A program made the translations under genes and the position numbers. From Candidatus Poribacteria bacterium (GTDB taxonomy: Bacteria; Poribacteria; WGA-4E; GCA-2687025): a DNA stretch of 64,000 nucleotides. This document shows, piece after piece, positions 47,001 through 54,330 of this stretch. The stretch is taken from the NCBI GenBank assembly GCA_028818695.1, contig JAPPNK010000015.1:70497-134496 (forward strand), in the 5' to 3' direction. Within the stretch, counting starts at the first letter, position 1. Each line of letters starts with the position of its first letter. The notes beneath the pieces were generated by a model. The model was given only the letters and a program-made list of their open reading frames with translations. It was not told the origin of the DNA and made no database searches.

Positions 47001-47407
47001 TGAACCCCGAAAATATCATGGCAAACCTGTTTGCGCTTCGAGGCCATGATCCAGACATCTCGACAGGGCTTGTGCGCGTTGCCGGGTCGCGCATTCATGT
47101 CAGCTCCGGCGCCCGTGTGGGCGGTTTGGAGTCGTCCGAAGAGTCGTTTCGGTTCACATTGACAGGTTCCAAGGGGCATGACACGTATGTGTATATCGGC
47201 AATGCGCCTCCGTTGGAATCGGCGGAGCTGGGCGGGCGGCCGTTGCGGCGTCTGGATGAGCTGTCCGAATACGGCTGGGTTTACTCAAGGGAGAAGGCGA
47301 TCGCGACGATGCGCATTCCGCAGCGAGAAGAGACGGAGCATGTGTCGGCGCAGCTGTCGCCAGGTTTTCGAAAAGGCGAGAAGAATCGGGAGGACGATGG
47401 TGAATAG
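44093..47407 (+). CDS. Large alpha/alpha-barrel protein, possibly carbohydrate-active
   Basis: 1104 residues, no signal peptide. The N-terminus is a jelly-roll segment (about 45-160, ending NYDWLLWGNPRLY), then a CARDB-like beta domain (240-330), a large beta-sandwich (360-640), and from about 660 a helical toroid with YDYLATNDAAVRQRIDHI, SQKKDGGWSF, GTCARNALLLLKFARVTGD and HTHSWFGVPVQWNGLVYAY, as in six-hairpin glycosidases and polysaccharide lyases. I cannot assign a known family or catalytic residues. It starts on the DUF952 stop (GTG 44090 also possible) and runs 11 nt past the start of the dockerin gene. Confidence 0.65.
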   Translation: MDAEIGYAESVFDFTAAFEGASVENSPSAEASMAETSGGETTPGIFLHPPREGDARVEFQAEFPTLASGERLYLVFALGLRDGVKFDEPDIHVDGVLCGVELNGVRFFEAVVDQIGWRTFILDVGAFTGETVSVAFMTNALDNSNYDWLLWGNPRLYRVWGAGGKSRPLRFTGGLSIARTVDQRLCAQRFRYDRSVEAEEAVQGALEGFKKLPAERTGVYAFTPKVSIRSLASSSDLLFSGKNYDMRCVIENAREAAVEDFHQIQIGISGAAIRRGRADQKTAGLQAGETSVVSWQMRPINRRNSVDVAAAVKCQSKRFIGEESEASADVRFLRSMPSMPGRISSETRSIVHHDYALMESGSFRLAFIRERGAFEYIALFAEKAGSLTMAAASRPFSRAVYLGSDGQERSIRFAPADVSMGGSSSGEASLHFADAQTDDEGVEWRYEASFTMEPMTNRAQAEYALYSSEPRGLLHFAGPTLRAGDGGPSGKKEFALFPGLEMLEGSETSSSPRDAAPPICDRLAPHPYKITAPLMAAQRAGVTTGLLWNPLEEWNAEGERGLSACFSSPNLLDGQDNHLMSLFLPTIPDYTAENRLKAETPFQIDSRGVRLRAQLFALTHGTIFDAPALWTEAYGFPEPLYPERTDEESLLLSRYGFMETTWDESTGKSRHCVDWEPRNAPGFATLLWYDYLATNDAAVRQRIDHIARSAMEESGPEGLASPANCHIMRWEFPFYYGHVEAGIEGARRQAEAVMRSQKKDGGWSFEPSDDRQASLGKAGESVLGTCARNALLLLKFARVTGDDETGSAGLRALRFMEQFAVPRGAQGWECPLHAPDILAAAHAVGAYMEAHQLTGDRAHIERAEYWAKTGLPFLYFWNLPDRPGMRYASIPIFGATFHTHSWFGVPVQWNGLVYAYYAQRLSGFSEFPWKTIAEGVTASALHQQWEEGELKGSYPDGFYDYCLDRRGPHLNPENIMANLFALRGHDPDISTGLVRVAGSRIHVSSGARVGGLESSEESFRFTLTGSKGHDTYVYIGNAPPLESAELGGRPLRRLDELSEYGWVYSREKAIATMRIPQREETEHVSAQLSPGFRKGEKNREDDGE

Positions 47408-48932
47408 AGCTGTAATCAGGGCGGTATGGGCGGCGGCGTTTCTTTTGGCGCCGTTCTATGCGCCGGCGCAGGACAACTTGACGACGGTCGACCAACGCGC
47501 ATACGACATTTCGGTAGATATGGAGCAGCAGCGCATCGGTCCCATCAACTTCTTGGGGCTTACCATACCTGAAGAATTTCCTGTGCGGCTGAACCTGACC
47601 ATCTCAAACAAGGTCAGCCTTGATGTGTGCGGGAACATGTTTGAGGGGGAAGGAAAGGGCGGAACGTTCGCCGCTGCAAGCGACGCCGTGACCGTGACGG
47701 CGGGGGAGGTATGCTCCGTCGTGGAGCGTTATACGATCAACATCGACATCGATTCGCTGCTTGTGAGCGCTGAGCTCGCTTTTCAGCATGAAGAGACGTG
47801 GAACTGGACGCCTGAACACACAGGAACCTACCGTTTTTCGATGAACGGAAAGTTGGTGGACGGGAAGTTTGAGATGACGGGCGATGCCGCCGGTTCTGTT
47901 GCGCAGGCTGTCGTCGGAACGACCGCTGTTCTGGATTTGAAGACGACCCGCGCGCTTCCGCCGGACGATTTTGCGGTGGTTGACGGCAAGTTTACGGCGA
48001 CTTTGAACCGCACGGCGGAGATGACGCTGTTGACGCCGCCGATCCCGCCGGAGGATCTGAACGAGGACGGGCGCGTCGACACGTCGGACCTTGTTCTCAT
48101 CGCGCGCGATTTCGGCAAGACGGGCGCGAACCTGACGGGCGATCTGACAGGCGACGGCGCGGTCGACATTGCCGATCTGGTGTATGCGGCGGTGCGCTTT
48201 TCAAATGCGGGCGGGGCGCAGGCTCCGGCGCTGCGCGTTGGGGGGGCGCGTTTGTGGCTTGTTGAGAGCCGTTTGCCGTCCGGGATGCTGCGCGTGGACA
48301 TAAAGGCGCGGTCGCCCGCCGCGGTCGCTGCGTTTGACATCGAGTTGGATTACGACGCGGCGGCGTGGGAGTTGGCGGCGGCGCGGAGCGGGGGAAGGTT
48401 GCCGTCCGCGGCGGCGATCCCGATCCGGTCAAAGGCGGGAACGGCGCGTCTGGCAGGCGTTTCGATCCCGCTCGGCGTTCCGGAGCGTTTAGACCGTCCG
48501 CTGGCGTCGTTCTGGTTTCGTCCGTTGACGCAGGAGGCGTCGGTCGGCTCCGTTCGCTGGCGGGGCGGTCAGTTGAGCGGGCTGGACGCGCGGCGCATCC
48601 CTGTCGGTTCGCTCAGCTCCGTTCCGCATATGTATCGGGACCGCCCGTTCATTGGGCGCAGCTATCCGAATCCGTTCAACCCGGAGGTATGGATACCGTT
48701 TGAGCTGTTGGAGCCTTCGCCGGTGCGCGTGTCCATTTATGCGTCGAACGGCCGTTTGGCGCGCGTGTTGGATTTGGGGCGCCTGCCGGCGGGGCTGTAT
48801 CTTCAGCCGGGGCGGGCGGCGCATTGGGACGGCAGGAACGCGCTTGGAGAGCCGATGGGCAGCGGGCTGTACTTTTATCGGATAGAGGCGGGGGGAACGT
48901 CGCGCGTCGGGCGGATGCTGATGGTGAAGTGA
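47397..48932 (+). CDS. Secreted dockerin/cohesin-like protein with FlgD-like C-terminus
   Basis: 511 residues. Signal peptide (AVWAAAFLLAPFYAPAQ), then a beta domain of about 190 residues of unknown family, then a type I dockerin with two calcium loops (DLNEDGRVDTSDLVLIARD and DLTGDGAVDIADLVYAAVR, about 220-270), then a cohesin-like domain (LRVDIKARSPAAVAAFDIEL), and last the FlgD-like module with YPNPFNPEVWIPFEL, HWDGRNALGE and SGLYFYRIEAGG. The same module ends the giant protein at 637-10911, so it is likely a shared surface-attachment signal. GGGAGG precedes ATG 47397. Last gene of the operon. Confidence 0.88.
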   Translation: MVNRAVIRAVWAAAFLLAPFYAPAQDNLTTVDQRAYDISVDMEQQRIGPINFLGLTIPEEFPVRLNLTISNKVSLDVCGNMFEGEGKGGTFAAASDAVTVTAGEVCSVVERYTINIDIDSLLVSAELAFQHEETWNWTPEHTGTYRFSMNGKLVDGKFEMTGDAAGSVAQAVVGTTAVLDLKTTRALPPDDFAVVDGKFTATLNRTAEMTLLTPPIPPEDLNEDGRVDTSDLVLIARDFGKTGANLTGDLTGDGAVDIADLVYAAVRFSNAGGAQAPALRVGGARLWLVESRLPSGMLRVDIKARSPAAVAAFDIELDYDAAAWELAAARSGGRLPSAAAIPIRSKAGTARLAGVSIPLGVPERLDRPLASFWFRPLTQEASVGSVRWRGGQLSGLDARRIPVGSLSSVPHMYRDRPFIGRSYPNPFNPEVWIPFELLEPSPVRVSIYASNGRLARVLDLGRLPAGLYLQPGRAAHWDGRNALGEPMGSGLYFYRIEAGGTSRVGRMLMVK

Positions 48933-49093
48933 GCGGGAGCTCTTGACCCGCGCGCCTTTAAGTCATGGCGGTTTGAAACGGCGCGCCGTTAAGCCGTCCA
49001 TTGCCTGGAGTTGAAGTCTGTCCGAGCCATCCTGCCGGCCGATCCGGCGACGCTTCACGGACTAGTTGCAGTGCATTTAGTGACAGGTCAGAC

Positions 49094-49151
49094 TCGACAT
49101 ATATGGCGAATAGTTCGACATATGTGTCGATTATCTCGACCTATATGTCGA
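49094..49151. promoter_or_regulatory. Palindromic operator-like array, cassette 2
   Basis: Three 16-bp sites: TCGACATATATGGCGA (49094-49109), TCGACATATGTGTCGA (49115-49130) and TCGACCTATATGTCGA (49136-49151). The pitch is exactly 21 bp, two helical turns, so all face the same side of the DNA. The array ends 4 bp before the conserved leader, against 5 bp at cassette 1. The upstream gap from 48933 shows nothing else. Confidence 0.65.
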
Positions 49152-49155
49152 TATT

Positions 49156-49274
49156 GGTTGGGCGGTTTTGGGGAGAACCCGCACGGTTACTAGGTTTTCA
49201 AAGTTGGCGCCGTATTTGCTTTAAGGGAGGCGCGCCGCAATGATGCGGCGGAACAAAATGAAACGGAGAAACGA
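49156..49274 (+). promoter_or_regulatory. Conserved leader of cassette 2
   Basis: Near-identical to 29381-29499, including the hairpin GGTTTT-GGGG-AGAACC, CAAAGTTGGCGCCGTATTTG and the ribosome site AAGGGAGG. The flanking DNA is unrelated, so only the palindrome array, leader and first codons are shared between the two loci. Confidence 0.7.
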
Positions 49275-49290
49275 ATGCGACGAACGCTGA
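49240..49290 (+). CDS. Upstream micro-ORF (16 aa) of cassette 2
   Basis: Peptide MMRRNKMKRRNECDER, differing from the cassette 1 copy at two residues. Same ribosome site and same overlap with the following gene start (49275). Confidence 0.45.
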   Translation: MMRRNKMKRRNECDER

Positions 49291-50180
49291 ACGCCCTGCT
49301 GTCAAGAAAAGTGAACGCCATGACGACCATCCGAACGGAACGAACAACGAAAACCGCCCAAACGAAAGGGAACGACATGACAACGCAAAACGATTCTCGC
49401 GCCACTGCTTCCAACGCAACGAACCGCGCCCGCCAAGTCCGTACAGCGAAAGGGAACGAAATGATCAACCGACGCGATTCTTACACAGCGACCGCATTGA
49501 CCAGCCGCAACGGAAAAGGCGTCGGCATGATGAAGCGCATCCTTTTCGCAGGCATGGCGACGGCGAGCCTGTTCATCTTTTCGCACGGCGCAGGCGGACA
49601 TGACAAATACGAATTCAAGCGGAATCCAGAGGAGGACGGAGAGTACAATTCATACCGAGTATCTTTTTCAGGATTGTATATCGAAGGTTCACACCATTCG
49701 CTTACGAATGTACAAGGGAGCGCTGCTTATAGCACTTTATCTCTGTATGCAAGCGCTAGCTCTAAGATGAGATGGAATATGCGTACTTATCCTGATGAGT
49801 ATATTGCGCAATGCATAGTGGGCGAAGGAAGCTTTGAATATAATTTATATGCGAACGCAGAAGTGTGGGCGGCATCTACGGGAAGAGATAGAGGCAAGAC
49901 AGGGGATGAAACCAAGTGTAATGGTACTATGTGGACATCTCTTACATATAAAATAAACATAGATGGCGATATGATCCCACATTTTGACTGGGGTGGGGGC
50001 GGGTCTATATGGGACACCGCATCTGCGTCGGGAACAGCAGGAGGAAGTTACTTCCATCCTCTAGCGCACTACGCGTACGCGGCTTCGAGAGCGATTCTTA
50101 AAAGAACAAGTGGAGAGTATGTAATGGATGACGGTATGTTATGGTCGGTACACAAACACCCATCGAGGCTGAAGTTCTAA
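49275..50180 (+). CDS. Variable exported protein of cassette 2, long N-terminal extension
   Basis: 301 residues, no recognised family. It starts MRRTLNAL like cassette 1. Residues 1-84 are Thr/Arg/Asn-rich with a degenerate repeat (TAQTKGNDM at 27-35, RTAKGNEM at 56-63). A typical signal peptide begins only at M85-M86 (MKRILFAGMATASLFIF), with mature sequence starting HDKYEF. The mature part is beta-rich with many Tyr, Ser and Trp and two Cys. Ribosome-like boxes AAAGGGAACG before M35 and M63 suggest the real start could be downstream. The DNA of the mature part is clearly A+T-richer than its neighbours. The partner gene follows after 17 nt. Confidence 0.65.
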   Translation: MRRTLNALLSRKVNAMTTIRTERTTKTAQTKGNDMTTQNDSRATASNATNRARQVRTAKGNEMINRRDSYTATALTSRNGKGVGMMKRILFAGMATASLFIFSHGAGGHDKYEFKRNPEEDGEYNSYRVSFSGLYIEGSHHSLTNVQGSAAYSTLSLYASASSKMRWNMRTYPDEYIAQCIVGEGSFEYNLYANAEVWAASTGRDRGKTGDETKCNGTMWTSLTYKINIDGDMIPHFDWGGGGSIWDTASASGTAGGSYFHPLAHYAYAASRAILKRTSGEYVMDDGMLWSVHKHPSRLKF

Positions 50181-50197
50181 ACCTAAGGGGGACTATG

Positions 50198-51127
50198 ATG
50201 CGAAGAAAAGTTGGGATCGCGTCGGTTGTATTAGGATGCATACTTGCCGTCGTCATTGGATGGATGCTGACATCAAACGAAAAGGGCGCGCTTAGACCGT
50301 CTCATGATACAGCATCGCCGACGACGGAACGGTCGATGTCTCCTGTCGTTCAGATTTCGCCAACGATTGAGAGTCTTGAAAAAGAAGACGAGGCGGCTGA
50401 AGTACAGCCAGCCGCTCGTCAGCCGTCTGTAGTTGCCGCTGCTGGGAAATACAATTTCACCAAATGGCAAGATGCGGTGGACGAATTTGCAAAGTTGGTC
50501 GGCATTGAATACGACCGACTTTGGGAAGAAGGGCATAGATCGCCCGCTTCCCTTGCAGTCATGAATGTTTCTTTTCGTATCTTCAGGGACAACGAATATC
50601 CGGAGTTGCTAGAAGCGATGAAGGACTTTGTTCCGTTCGATTCCAGCATGACAGAGGAGCAGCGTCGGACCTTTCCAAACTGGAACCGTCGCATACCAGA
50701 AGAGATTTGGCGCAATCCTCGTTGGATAGCAGTTTGGGCAGGTAAAATGCCTGAAGGCAGCCAATTCACAAAGCTTCATTTGCCGAACGGTACGACCATG
50801 CATCTCAAGGAATTTCAGAGGGCTAAGGTTTCTTGGGAAGAACGCTATATTCCAGCGCAAACTCGAACCGGGCAGATCGAAATGGGTTTTTTGCGCCAAT
50901 ATGCAAAAAAGCTAGAAACCAATCTGGAAACAGCCCAAGATGAGCAGTTTGACAGTACGTTCTTGGAATTAGAGCGGGTCAAAGCGCAAATTGACGATCT
51001 GTCTAAGGAAAAGATCGTTCCGCGTGAAATGGAGGCTGGCGCCCTTGAGGAATTCAGCGGCCATCCTGAATTTGAAATCATAGAGGTTGATTTGGGAATC
51101 ATTGACCGAACTCAAGAAGAGGATTAA
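50198..51127 (+). CDS. Membrane-anchored partner protein of cassette 2 (LVGxxYD family)
   Basis: 309 residues. N-terminal helix (5-23), linker to about 85, then FAKLVGIEYDRLW (97-109), a longer insert than in the paralogues (EEQRRTFPNWNRRIPEEIW), AVWAGKMP in place of LLARAGR, LHLPNGTTMHL (193-203), a helical hairpin and the end FEIIEVDLGIID plus six acidic residues. Start ATG 50198 was preferred to 50195 because AGGGGG (50186-50191) is then 6 nt away. A strong terminator lies at 51261. Confidence 0.75.
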   Translation: MRRKVGIASVVLGCILAVVIGWMLTSNEKGALRPSHDTASPTTERSMSPVVQISPTIESLEKEDEAAEVQPAARQPSVVAAAGKYNFTKWQDAVDEFAKLVGIEYDRLWEEGHRSPASLAVMNVSFRIFRDNEYPELLEAMKDFVPFDSSMTEEQRRTFPNWNRRIPEEIWRNPRWIAVWAGKMPEGSQFTKLHLPNGTTMHLKEFQRAKVSWEERYIPAQTRTGQIEMGFLRQYAKKLETNLETAQDEQFDSTFLELERVKAQIDDLSKEKIVPREMEAGALEEFSGHPEFEIIEVDLGIIDRTQEED

Positions 51128-51260
51128 CGGAGCTGTCGGGCAGTCAGGGCTTCATTCATGATCGCGGCGATTCGGACGGCGCAAACCGTTCTCATACCTC
51201 CTGACAGCAGCGCCGCGCCGATCATGGATCCTTTGAGAGCCGCATACCCGTTCTTCTCCG

Positions 51261-51303
51261 ACGCGGCGGGTCTGGGCTGTCCAGCTCCGCCGCGTTTTTG
51301 TTC
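51261..51303 (+). terminator. Terminator after cassette 2
   Basis: ACGCGGCGG (51261-51269) pairs perfectly with CCGCCGCGT (51287-51295), an inner CTGG/CCAG pair supports the loop, and TTTTGTTC follows. The gap 51128-51260 holds nothing else recognisable. Confidence 0.7.
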
Positions 51304-51346
51304 GAAGCGCAAGCAGCGAGGCGCCTCCAGCTGTCAGAAAATTGTC

Positions 51347-51375
51347 TTGCAACGGCGCGGCGCGTCGGCTATCAT
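51347..51375 (+). promoter_or_regulatory. Promoter for the 51416 gene
   Basis: TTGCAA (51347-51352), 17 bp, TATCAT (51370-51375), 40 nt before ATG 51416. Confidence 0.6.
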
Positions 51376-51415
51376 GAGAAGCGTCAACCTTACTGAGTCG
51401 CTTTGAAGGAGCTGT

Positions 51416-52060
51416 ATGAGTACTCGACGCATCATCCTGTTGTCTGCCGCGCTTTTGTCCGCGGTAGCGGCTGGCGCCGTTTATGTTGCCGCGCCAGATC
51501 TTTGGTCCAATCATGAAGACGCCTTTCCCCTGAGCGGCGAAGCGCTTGAATCGGAGCAATCGCCCATCCTCCAAACGACCGATCCGACCTTGACCGCCCC
51601 CGTTTCCCAATCAGAAAAGCTGCCCCCGTCCTCCGCTTCTGGCGCCGCTTCATTTGAAGAGTCTGCGTCTATGGAGGCTTCCGCCGCTTCTGTTGAGATT
51701 GCCGTTCCGTTGGAGGATACGGCGGGGACGGAGTCTTCTGCGTCCGCCTTTGCCGCGCCTATTGAGTCGAGCGGTTCCGAACGCGCAAGAGAAACGAGGA
51801 GAGCGGAACGGAAGGCGCGCGTTGCGGCTGATCAAAAAGAGGCAGAAAGGATCGACTCCCTGCTTCGAAAAGAGAGCCGCGCCGTTTCAAGAAAAATAGA
51901 AAAAGAAAAGAGGCGCGCCGCCACATCAACCGACCGGGCGGTCGAAAAAGCGGCTCGAAAAGTCGAATCTGCCGCCAAAAAAGAGGTCATCAAGCAGAAC
52001 CCCGACCTTCGCCAAGCCGCAAAAACCGAACGTCAAATTAAAAAAGCCGGTAAGCAATGA
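51416..52060 (+). CDS. Membrane-anchored Ala/Ser and Lys/Arg-rich helical protein
   Basis: 214 residues, no family recognised. One N-terminal membrane helix (6-26), a low-complexity stretch rich in Ser, Ala, Glu and Pro (40-118), then a highly charged helix (RAERKARVAADQKEAERIDS to the end) that should form a long coiled coil. The build (anchor, disordered linker, charged domain) recalls the partner proteins of the cassettes, but their motifs are missing. GGAG precedes the start. It overlaps the next gene by 4 nt. Confidence 0.7.
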   Translation: MSTRRIILLSAALLSAVAAGAVYVAAPDLWSNHEDAFPLSGEALESEQSPILQTTDPTLTAPVSQSEKLPPSSASGAASFEESASMEASAASVEIAVPLEDTAGTESSASAFAAPIESSGSERARETRRAERKARVAADQKEAERIDSLLRKESRAVSRKIEKEKRRAATSTDRAVEKAARKVESAAKKEVIKQNPDLRQAAKTERQIKKAGKQ

Positions 52061-52878
52061 AGCTCGCTGTCTGCAACGAATTTTTTGAAAACTGGGAGAT
52101 TGGCGACGTCTTCGCCTTCGCCAAAGAGATCGGCTTCGACGCCGTTGAGATCGCCCCCTACACGCTTGCCGACAGCGTTGAGCAGATACCGGCAAGCGAA
52201 CGGCAGCGCATCCGAAAAGCGGCAGAAGATTGCGGCGTTGAAATTGTCGGGCTGCACTGGCTGTTTGTGAAGCCTGAAGGGCTGCATCTCACCCTCCCCG
52301 ATGAAGCGACGCGCCAAAAAACGCGCGATTACCTGCTGGAGCTGACGCGCTTCTGCGCCGACATCGGCGGGAAGCTCATGGTGATCGGATCGCCCCAGCA
52401 GCGCAACATTGAGGAGGGGGTTGATGATCAGCAGGGGTTTGAATGGGCGGTTGACGCCTTCAAAGACGCCGCAGACCTGGCGGGCGAGCTGGATGTCATG
52501 CTCTGCTTTGAACCGCTCAACTCGAACGTCACCAACTTCATCCGCAACCCGGACGAGGCGCAGGAACTGATCAACGCCGTCGATCATCCGAACTTTCAGA
52601 TGATCGTGGATGTTTGCAGCTCCTCCATTGAGGGTCTCGATATTCCCGCCGAGATACGCAAGCATGCCGCGCATATCCGCCACATCCACGCGAACGACGA
52701 CAACCTTTATGTTCCCGGCTCCGGCGGCGCCGACTATCCGCCCATCATCCAAGCGCTGAAAGAGGTCGGATACGACGGGTATCTGTCCGTCGAGGTGTTC
52801 AAGTTTGAGCCGGACCCCAAAACAATCGCCCGCGCCAGCGTCCATTTCCTGAACCAGATGCTGTCTGAATATGCCTGA
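52057..52878 (+). CDS. Xylose isomerase-like TIM-barrel sugar isomerase/epimerase
   Basis: 273 residues. AP_endonuc_2 fold: MKLAVCNEFFENWEIGDVF, GFDAVEIAPYTL, VIGSPQQRNIEEG, CFEPLNSNVTNF (Glu ligand), MIVDVCSSSIEG (Asp), IRHIHANDDNLYVPG (His, Asp) and GYLSVEVFKF (Glu) supply a typical metal site. Likely interconverts a keto sugar. Overlaps the genes before (ATGA) and after (8 nt), and the downstream PmoA-like gene often travels with such enzymes. Confidence 0.88.
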   Translation: MKLAVCNEFFENWEIGDVFAFAKEIGFDAVEIAPYTLADSVEQIPASERQRIRKAAEDCGVEIVGLHWLFVKPEGLHLTLPDEATRQKTRDYLLELTRFCADIGGKLMVIGSPQQRNIEEGVDDQQGFEWAVDAFKDAADLAGELDVMLCFEPLNSNVTNFIRNPDEAQELINAVDHPNFQMIVDVCSSSIEGLDIPAEIRKHAAHIRHIHANDDNLYVPGSGGADYPPIIQALKEVGYDGYLSVEVFKFEPDPKTIARASVHFLNQMLSEYA

Positions 52879-53713
52879 AATCCGCCTCATCGAAGAGGAG
52901 CTGCGGTTCAAGTTTTACCGCGGCTCCCAGTTCTGCCTCGCCTACAACAAGGGCTTCCTGCGCTACGGCGACTTCTACCTGTCGCGCCCGAATTTCTATC
53001 CTGTCTATTCTCCCAGCGGGCGCCAAGCGACGGCAGCGAGCGCCTACCGCTTCAACCACCACAGGTCGATCTTCATCGGACACGCGAACGTCAACGGCGT
53101 CAATTTTTTCCACGACAACAACCCGACGCGCAACAACCTCGGCGACATTCGGCTTGTTGAGGCGGACTGGGAGGCGGACGGGACGCGCGCCGTGTTGCGG
53201 ACGCAGAATCTGTGGACGGCGAAGGGAGGCGCGGAGATGCTGTCTGAACGGCGGGACATCGTCTGGACGGCAGATGAGCAGGCGTATGCGCTGGACATCT
53301 CAAGCGCTCTTGCGTCAAAGGTCGGGGAGGTCGTTTTTGGCAAGGACACGCACTCCTATATCGGCATACGGGTGGCGGACACGATGGATATAGAGGACGG
53401 AGGGCGCGCCGTCAACTCAAACGGCGAAGAGAACGAAGAGGGCGCCATGAACAGGTACGCCGACTGGGTCGATTACAGCGGCGAGGTCGCCGGGAAAACG
53501 ATCGGGGCGGCGCTCATTCCGCATCCTGACAATCCGCCGTCTCCATTTTTTGTGCGGAACTACGGAACGTTCCTGTCCAACTTCACGCTGCGGGAGCCGT
53601 ATGTCTTAAAAGAGGGCGAGACGCTGACGCAGCGGTTCCGCATCGTCGTTCACGAAGGCGGCGCGGACGATGTGGATCTGGAGGCGTATCGGCGGGAGTT
53701 TGCGGCGTCTTAG
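52871..53713 (+). CDS. PmoA-like (DUF6807) protein
   Basis: 280 residues. RPNFYPVYSPSGRQAT, HHRSIFIGHANVNGVNFF, RRDIVWTADEQAYALDIS, FGKDTHSYIGIRVADTM and FVRNYGTFLSNF match the so-called PmoA family, a secondary-metabolism and sugar-linked beta fold whose name does not imply methane oxidation. No signal peptide. Ends 3 nt before the convergent cassette operon. Confidence 0.85.
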   Translation: MPEIRLIEEELRFKFYRGSQFCLAYNKGFLRYGDFYLSRPNFYPVYSPSGRQATAASAYRFNHHRSIFIGHANVNGVNFFHDNNPTRNNLGDIRLVEADWEADGTRAVLRTQNLWTAKGGAEMLSERRDIVWTADEQAYALDISSALASKVGEVVFGKDTHSYIGIRVADTMDIEDGGRAVNSNGEENEEGAMNRYADWVDYSGEVAGKTIGAALIPHPDNPPSPFFVRNYGTFLSNFTLREPYVLKEGETLTQRFRIVVHEGGADDVDLEAYRREFAAS

Positions 53714-53716
53714 CCG

Positions 53717-54310
53717 TTATTCTATCTGTCCCAGGTCCTGCGTCAACGCTTGAATGTCGGGATGAGCGCGCGACGTTGACGACTGTATCATCCACCTGTA
53801 TGCGAATCCGTTTGGCCGCTTATAGACTGCGTTGATGCGTCTGTTTTTCTCAAGGCGCAGCGTTTCTCCGTTCGGCAGCTGTATCTGAACGCCGACTTGA
53901 TCTGGAGAGACGCGCCCGGCGCGCGCCAACAGGCTGTCGGGCCGCTGTGCGTCTTTTGGAAAGTCAGCCACAAAACGCTCTATCCCAGCCCTTAAATATG
54001 CAAAGGCGGCGTCTTTGGAGATGAGATCAATGGCGGCTTCATGCGCCTGAATGACCGCCGCGTCATGCGTTTCGCTTTGAATGCGGCGGTCGTACCCTTC
54101 CCCTACAAGACGCGCCCACTCGTTCAATACCGCTTCCGCTGTTGAGACGTCGGCGGACGGGTTCGGTTTGGGACCTTTGCGCGCGCTTGCCTGACGGGGC
54201 GATTGCTCTTTTTCCGTTAAAGGCGCGGAAGAGCGGTTGTCGAAATAAATCCAAAATGCGGCAGCCCCAGCCAACACAGCCAGAGCTGCCCATAGAATCC
54301 AACGGCGCAT
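53717..54310 (-). CDS. Membrane-anchored partner protein of cassette 3 (LVGxxYD family)
   Basis: 197 residues, the shortest member. N-terminal helix (4-22), short linker, then WARLVGEGYDRR (65-76), an Ala-rich helix, SLLARAGRVS (126-135), IQLPNGETLRLEKN (143-156), AVYKRPNGF and the end HPDIQALTQDLGQIE. It lacks the charged hairpin of the other two members. No known family. Follows its exported partner by 20 nt; the 3' end abuts the PmoA-like gene. Confidence 0.75.
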   Translation of the reverse strand: MRRWILWAALAVLAGAAAFWIYFDNRSSAPLTEKEQSPRQASARKGPKPNPSADVSTAEAVLNEWARLVGEGYDRRIQSETHDAAVIQAHEAAIDLISKDAAFAYLRAGIERFVADFPKDAQRPDSLLARAGRVSPDQVGVQIQLPNGETLRLEKNRRINAVYKRPNGFAYRWMIQSSTSRAHPDIQALTQDLGQIE

Positions 54311-54330
54311 ATGAACGCCCTCCTACTGCC

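Noticed and set aside
45491-47179. 562-residue minus-strand ORF
   Set aside because: Arg/Pro-rich shadow of the 44093-47407 gene, common in G+C-rich DNA; no domain and no ribosome site.
49094-49151. CRISPR array
   Set aside because: The repeated units are 16-bp palindromes at 21-bp pitch with 5-bp gaps; no spacers of usual length and no cas genes.
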